Assembly (NCBI GenBank): GCA_963576785.1
Contig: OY756142.1
Location: forward strand, 2,232,001-2,296,000
Direction: 5' to 3'
Length of the DNA: 64,000 bases
DNA from: Chlorophyllum brunneum
Taxonomy: Eukaryota; Basidiomycota; Agaricomycetes; Agaricales; Agaricaceae
Position 1 is the stretch's first letter, and each line of letters starts with the position of its first letter. Of the stretch, positions 58,512-64,000 are shown one piece after another. A program made the translations under genes and the position numbers. The notes under the pieces are model-generated. The model worked only from the letters and a program-made list of their open reading frames with translations. It searched no databases and had not been told where the DNA came from.

Positions 58512-58847
58512 ATGCCTGTAAGTCCTCTCACCCCCGCCACTCCCTTGCTCAGCCACCCCCAGCTGTCCACCGGCCTATACAACACCCTTTTCAGGCGCAA
58601 CAGTGAGCTCTTCGCCATCCGCCCCACCCCAGCCCGCTGACTGCCCAACCATCCAGGCATCTTTGTCGGCACTGTGTTCGCCGGTGCATTCGCCTTTGGA
58701 ATCGGCTTTGACATGGGTGTGACCACGTTCTGGGAGCGCTGGAACAAGGGCGTGCGTTCCCCCCTGCTTTCTTTCCCACCTCAGTCCCTTACGCCCCTGC
58801 AGAAACTATGGAAAGACATGCGCGACAAATACGTGCAAGACGCTTAG
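58512..58847 (+). CDS. QCR9: Cytochrome bc1 complex subunit 9
   Basis: Small single-span subunit of respiratory complex III in the inner mitochondrial membrane. Exons 58512-58517, 58563-58602, 58657-58751 and 58803-58847 give 61 residues, matching family length. The sequence reads LSTGLYNTLFRRNS, then the membrane helix FVGTVFAGAFAFGIGFDMGV, followed by FWERWNKGKLWKDMRDKYVQ and DA at the C-terminus. NKGKLWKD is the family hallmark. The first coding exon is only six bases (Met-Pro), so ordinary gene finders easily miss the start. It follows uS11m divergently and is 89 bases upstream of the RNPS1-like gene. Confidence 0.9.
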
Positions 58848-58936
58848 ACTGTACTGCTCTAGATAGACGCTTAATACCAAACATGTGTGACTTGTGACAT
58901 CCACCTGTGTGACCATTTCGCCAGGCCAACTCAGCC

Positions 58937-60154
58937 ATGCTCAACATGGACCTCGATTCTGCAAACCCCCCAAAAGACTCTTCAAAGCCAGACGCAAAGG
59001 TCGTCGTCATCACAAACCTCACCCGCAACGTCGTCGAACCGCACTTGCAGTCCATCTTTGGTTTCTATGGCGAAATTGTCAAGATTGACTTGCCCGTCTT
59101 TGGAAAATGTGCGTTCTGTCCCCCACACCCACACATCCGCCGTTCATCCTCTGTAACCATAGCCGGTCAGAACAGAGGCAAAGCTGCCCTTGAATATGCC
59201 GACTCTGCGTCCGCACATCGCGCTTTCGAGCATATGCATGGTGGCCAACTCGACGGTGCTGTCCTAAAAGTAGAGCTCTCAGACCTCCCCGTCCGCTCTC
59301 GTTCTCGTTCTCCACCTCCCCACCGCGTTCGTCGTGGCGGCCCACCCCCAGGCTCACGATACCGTAACGGCCGAGCTCCACGTTCGCCTTCCTTCTCACG
59401 TTCACGCTCTCCCTTCTCTCGTTCTCGTTCACCTCGTTCACGGAGCCCAAGGTCCCGTTCCAGATCACCTAGGTCTTTGTCAAGGTCGAGAAGCCGTTCA
59501 CGTTCCCCATTCCCTCCTCGTAGACGCGGAGAGTTTGGCGGGAGGTCATTCCGCGGTGGACGTGGGGGAGGTGGTTGGGGAAGGAGAGGTCCACCACCAC
59601 CACGCGATAGAAATAGAGATTACCGTGATCGTCGGTCAAGATCTCCTCCACGTCGGGCCGCTTTTCCTTCTCGCCGTAGATCTCCAAGTTACACTCGCGG
59701 CGGATATGGTGGTCCCGACCGCGACCGTGACCGTGGTTACGGAGGAGCTAGGGGTGGCCGTGGTGGAGGACGGGGAAGAGGCGGTCCAGGTCGTGGCCGT
59801 CCCCTCTCCCGTTCATATTCTCCTCGTTCAAGGTCCCGTTCTCCACGTTCCAGATCCCGTTCTCCAAGAAGCAGATCCCCAAGTTATTCAGTCCGCTCTA
59901 GTCGTTCAAGGTCCAGATCCATCAGCCGCTCGAGGTCTCCACTATCACCCTCTTTCTCTCCACGTACACCTAGGTCAAGGAGCCGTTCCCGCTCCATCAG
60001 AAGTCGTTCCATGTCCTATGATTCGTATTCAAAGTATAGTCGTAGTCGTTCTCGTACCCCCCCTGCCCGCGCCGGGAGTAGGGCCAAAAGTTTGAGTAAA
60101 GATCGAGACGATATCAGGGATAGTAGGTCTAGGTCCCCGGCCAAAGCTGCCTAG
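58937..60154 (+). CDS. RNPS1-like SR-related RNA-binding protein
   Basis: Exons 58937-59108 and 59163-60154 give 387 residues. One RRM at the N-terminus: RNP2-like VVVITNLTRNV, FGFYGEIVKIDLPVFGK, RNP1-like RGKAALEYADSASAHRAFEH and MHGGQLDGAVLKVELSDLP. The rest is an RS domain with SRSRSP and RSRSPRSRS repeats interrupted by a Gly/Arg-rich RGG-type stretch (GGRGGGRGRGGPGRGR). RNPS1 is an exon-junction and ASAP-complex factor; in RNPS1 the RRM also follows a short N-terminus and this layout (RRM then RS) fits, although other SR proteins remain possible. The ATG at 58937 is used; one at 58946 is an alternative. Confidence 0.85.
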   Translation: MLNMDLDSANPPKDSSKPDAKVVVITNLTRNVVEPHLQSIFGFYGEIVKIDLPVFGKCAFCPPHPHIRRSSSVTIAGQNRGKAALEYADSASAHRAFEHMHGGQLDGAVLKVELSDLPVRSRSRSPPPHRVRRGGPPPGSRYRNGRAPRSPSFSRSRSPFSRSRSPRSRSPRSRSRSPRSLSRSRSRSRSPFPPRRRGEFGGRSFRGGRGGGGWGRRGPPPPRDRNRDYRDRRSRSPPRRAAFPSRRRSPSYTRGGYGGPDRDRDRGYGGARGGRGGGRGRGGPGRGRPLSRSYSPRSRSRSPRSRSRSPRSRSPSYSVRSSRSRSRSISRSRSPLSPSFSPRTPRSRSRSRSIRSRSMSYDSYSKYSRSRSRTPPARAGSRAKSLSKDRDDIRDSRSRSPAKAA

Positions 60155-60412
60155 GTCACAGACGGAGTTGGGGTCTCATGCTACTGCTTATACTTGTTAC
60201 TACCATTCTCTTCTGCCTCATTGGACGAGGATAATTTTTTTTGGCCGAATGTCAACTGCTTCTCACGGACTCTCACATCGTACAAGACCCGCCCTCTAAA
60301 CGATACCAATAACATAAGAAAAATGCAGCTAGATGTAGTAAAAAAAAAAAGATGAAAAGGTATCTAGCGCGCGGTCCTATTAACCAAGAAAAAGGTCTAT
60401 ATATCAATCACT
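60155..60412. other. Convergent 3' spacer between the RNPS1-like gene and NPC1
   Basis: A 258-base spacer between two convergent stops. It includes a 10-base A run near 60341 and T/A-rich sequence suitable for transcription ends of both genes. No coding frame or RNA gene was recognised. Confidence 0.4.
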
Positions 60413-63400
60413 TCAATCGCTGTGGGTCGAATCATCATCTGCAACAAACGGCCTGAAATCCTGTTAGTCCCAGATGTGATTGCAAACAAGTGTACAACTC
60501 ACGCATACTCATAATCATTCCGAATGGCAATGGCCATCCACTCTTCGTCCGTTCCAGGAGGGAAGCCCTGTCCTCCTGCAAGGCTGAGCACAACGGGGAG
60601 CAGCACCAGTCCATGTAGTGCACCAGAGACGATGAGTGTCAGCCACATACGGAAGTAGTAAATCTACATGGGAATATGAGTTATCAGGTATTCCTTGTTG
60701 GAGAAAATATCTGACCTCGAGGAGTTTCGACCGTGTCAGCGCAAGGACGGACATCCCAATGAGCTTGGTAAATGTAATACCGGACAAAACCTAGGACGCA
60801 TCACTGGACTGGTTCAACTGCAGACAAAAAAAGAGAAACTCACAGAAGGCCCAACATCAACAAGCGCTACATGCACCCTCTCATCCTTCTCCTTCTGTCC
60901 CTCAGGTTGCCCATGCGTGAATGCACTCCCAAAAACAGCAATCGACGACGAACTTGTGACACTCATGAAAGCTCTTGCAACATGCGCACAAAATTCGACT
61001 GCAATACCCAACGAAATCACCAAATTCACTAAACTAATCGCGTTCAAACTGATTCCCCAGAACGGCATAACACCCATCACGCTCACGACCGTCATCGCCA
61101 CCACTCCAGTCACAATTAATGCAGTGTACGAAGACCCCAGAAGGAGCGCAGTGACAATGAGCACCGACGCCAGCCCGAGCCCGAGGACTTCTTGTGTGAT
61201 TCCAACGATGTGGGCATATTGGTCGAAGAAGACGTAGAAGAGTGAGTACGGGAAGACCTCCGCACCCGTTTCTTGGGATATTTCCTGTGCAATTCGGTGA
61301 GCGGCCGCGAATGCATTGATATAGTCATCTTCAGACTTGAGTGGTTTGTGGTACGTGCGGAAGTGAGATGCTGCGACTTGGGACGAATCGGCAGAGAATG
61401 AGAGAGCGTCCCCGAACGCCGTTTTGCCTGCGAGTGAGCATTCAGCTGTAGTCGGCGATGCGAGCCACTGTTCGAGGTATCGCAGGAAATCTTCTCCCTC
61501 GGGAAGCCCATCCATCGTGATGTTCCATGCTGGTTCATGGTCCTGGTAGCAAGGTTTACAGAGTCTTGGAGAAACACGACCAGAACAGAAAGCGGAAGAA
61601 TCCCTCTTGCGAACGAGGCAGCATTCATCATTGACAGGGTTGAGCCAGCTGAGGAAGTTATCGATCCAGGAAGCAGTAGGTTGGCTGATAAATGAGGTTT
61701 CAGGTCGTTTGCGTTCAGCTTCTAGGCGGTTTGCAACAGAAAAGTCTTGACAAGTTGTGAAACGACCACAGAGCGCTTGTTGGTCAGCTCGTTTGGTGAC
61801 ATCGACACTCTTTACAACGAAATAGACCGGGGGACCGACATCTAGGTATGCATCAATGGAGTCAAAGTATGGAACGAGGTACGAGTCTGAGGGTAGCGCC
61901 AAGCGTTTGTCTACAAAAGATGTCAGACTTTGACATGTACACAAGGGCGGCCAGAAGTCACTCACCTAGTCCGAGTTGAATATGCTGGACGGAAATCACA
62001 GACGCAACAAAACCTCCAAGGAAGACGATCATGACGCTAGCCTTAGTGACGGGGTGTAAAAGGAAAGGCGCGTAGTAGCGACGGATCAATCTTGCAATTC
62101 GACCTGAACCACTAGAAGTAGCAGAAGTCTCTGGCAACGCTATCCGAGAAGACAGACGAATGCAAGGGAAACAATCAACGCGGTTGCTCTAGTTTAAACT
62201 GATTAGAACTACTGTCAAGATATGTGTAGGACCCAACTCACTTCGATGCGCTTGAGGTCCAAGAGCAAAGCACTAATGAATACAGTCACTTGCAGGGTGG
62301 CATTGATCAACACACTTCCGGCAGCATAAAGTGCAAAATTGCGCACGGCTGGCATAGGCACAAGAGCTCCGAGGGCAAAGGCGACGGTCTCCGTGATGGT
62401 GCTCAATAGAATAGAGGGTCCCATCTTTGCCAAAGTTCGCGCTACTCTCTCTTCGGCGCTCAGGTACAGTGGGAGTGATGTATCATCCACCTCCGCATGT
62501 GTCGATTCGAAAGGCGAGCGGTGAGAGTTCGTGGGGGATAGAGGGGCGGCGTAATTTCCTTGGGTTGTTGGTGCTGCATTAGGCCCATGAAGTGCATTCT
62601 GGCGGTCAAGTTCGTGGACGAGAATAAAGACATTGTCGACACCGACTGCGAGGACGAGGAAGGGAATCACCTCGGCGATGATAAGTGTCACTCGGACGCC
62701 CAACAGAGAGAAAAATCCGACGGCCGTTGTGATAGAAAGAAGGACCAAACAGATACCAAATAAACCAAGTAAAACTTTCGAACTAACGAAGAGGTTACGA
62801 GGGAGGCGAGGGAGGATAGTGGGGACATTCCGGGAGTCGATGGAAATGGTAGAAGCCGAATTTGAGCGTTTGAATAGCCTTGGAAGGTTGCGGATCCATT
62901 GAGAAATGCAGGACATGACGCTGTCTTCATCTTTGGCAGCAGATCCACTACCAAGGGTGAGAGAGACATAGAGGAACATAGCCAGGTATGACAACACAAC
63001 GGTGCGAACGTCTGTGTTTGTGCTCTTATTTAGTTCCTCCTCGAGGGACACACCAGTGGAAAAGACGACCGATAGGCCAGCCTCTCCTTCAGAGCGTTGG
63101 CTGAGCTGAGTGAGATATTCACGCAGGGCTGTCTCCCAATCCGCTGTTATGGCTTGCTTGTGAGGATCAAGTGAGTCGGACACCACATATGTCACAATAA
63201 AGGCTTCAGCCTCCAGGTATTTTTTGAAGCCCTTTGAGTCAATGGGAACACCCCCTAAAACAAATTGGGGCTCGAGAGGTTGCTCGAAGTCAGGGAGGCA
63301 GTCAACGGGATTCCAGGCGCATGCCTCAAGATGGTCGGCCCAGGTGTCAGGATCATAGTCCTCTAAGTCATTCCCATACCATGCCGCGATGGACTGGGTG

Positions 63401-64000
63401 ACACATGCACCATGAGGACCTGCAGGCTTGAAGCAAACGTCATCAAGCGTGAAACCATTAGGCGATACGAGGTCACGAATGTCTGCCTCAACATCAAACC
63501 AGTACTTGAGGTGGTTCCAGGACAAAACTGGTCCCTTCTCGCCTACGGCGACTGGTGGAACTGTGGTGCGGTCCGGATTGGACTCTGCGACTTGGGGTGC
63601 AACAGTTACAAAGATCTGCTCAGTACGATAGAATGGTCCAAAATGTTCATCGAAATACTCCTTTTGCAGCCTGCTCTCCGAATCGGGTGCCACCCAAAGC
63701 CTGACAGGATCGGTTTCAATGGTGAACTTATCCCAGCCAAGGTTCAGCAGACCCATGACAAGAAACACCGCTGAAAACATGAACCATGGATGATTGGAGG
63801 CGAATAGACCCAAATGGTAGAACCCTTTCCGGACCACGTTATTGAGGCGGTCCTGGCGGGGCTGAACGGTCTCTATGGGGTCAAGCAAAGACACGCCACG
63901 ACCGAGATGACGGGACTCGGATTGTACACCTGACGCATCTTCGTCGAAATACTGGGATAGGGAACCAGCACCAACAAGTCCACGGGTATGTGTCCGTGGT
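60413..64000 (-). CDS. NCR1: Niemann-Pick C1-type sterol transporter, N-terminus beyond the window
   Basis: Vacuolar or lysosomal membrane protein exporting sterols. Exons 64000-62242, 62188-61966, 61910-60844, 60790-60716, 60663-60503 and 60452-60413; the N-terminal sterol-binding domain lies past base 64000. Visible: a membrane segment at FSAVFLVMGLLNLGWDKFTI; the large luminal domain 2 with VRLWVAPDSESRLQKEYFDE and EQIFVTVAPQ; the sterol-sensing domain with VLLGLFGICLVLLSITTAVG, IAEVIPFLVLAVGVDNVFIL and STITETVAFALGALVPMPAV; the Cys-rich luminal domain 3; and the C-terminal transmembrane bundle ending GQGFPPGTDEEWMAIAIRND and VADDDSTHSD. A disordered loop follows VDNVFILVHELDRQNALHG as in fungal homologues. 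Confidence 0.95.

Noticed and set aside
59334..60095. Long plus-strand open frame rich in Val, His and Leu (253 codons)
   Set aside because: It lies in another frame over the RS/RGG-repeat exon of the RNPS1-like gene; repetitive codons keep alternative frames open.

Overview
The window is nuclear DNA of a filamentous basidiomycete, most likely a wood- or litter-decaying Agaricomycete. Genes are split by many 45-75 base GT-AG introns and packed on both strands. The products include an AA14-type xylan monooxygenase, a Sfr1-like recombination mediator, a CcmS-like GW-rich protein and several members of the fungal seven-helix family that I recognise as DUF6534. No rRNA, tRNA, CRISPR array, plasmid or phage feature was recognised. 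Exon borders were worked out by hand from splice-site consensus, reading frame and remembered family alignments; for most conserved genes the exon lengths sum to an intact frame.

Layout. 0-7 kb: two unrecognised genes, a GW/WG-repeat CcmS-like gene and a single-pass membrane protein. 7-9.9 kb: a decayed DUF6534 copy in gene-poor DNA. 9.9-19.5 kb: homoisocitrate dehydrogenase (lysine synthesis), a Cdt2-like WD40 protein, Arl1, a WKF-domain nucleolar protein, an ABHD4/5-type hydrolase and Cwc21. 20-23 kb: two more DUF6534 copies, one with a reading-frame break and one cut short. 23-32.5 kb: acetylornithine aminotransferase, AA14 monooxygenase, 5-aminolevulinate synthase and a METTL3/Ime4 methyltransferase. 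32.4-39.8 kb: an arylamine N-acetyltransferase-like gene that looks frame-broken, a short-chain dehydrogenase, a Cys-cluster/coiled-coil protein and Sfr1. 40-42.8 kb: DUF6534 again, one intact-looking copy and one remnant. 42.8-50.3 kb: NOSIP, a secreted aspartic protease, TMEM208/Snd2 and a SNAPC4-like Myb protein. 51-55.6 kb: two further DUF6534 copies. 55.7-64 kb: TAF8, riboflavin kinase, mitochondrial uS11, Qcr9, an RNPS1-like SR protein and NPC1, which runs off the right edge.

The pattern is conserved housekeeping blocks interrupted by gene-poor islands, and all seven DUF6534 loci lie in those islands. Only two of the seven look intact; the others carry stops, frame breaks or truncation, as expected of a family that duplicates and decays quickly. 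Within the housekeeping blocks several divergent pairs have start codons 59-83 bases apart (TMEM208/SNAPC4-like, TAF8/FMN1, uS11m/QCR9), so each pair must share one compact promoter. The strongest leads are the DUF6534 series, the GW/WG-rich CcmS-like protein (a candidate Argonaute partner), the catalytic-residue microexon of the protease and the cell-cycle-type promoter motifs before the Cdt2-like gene.
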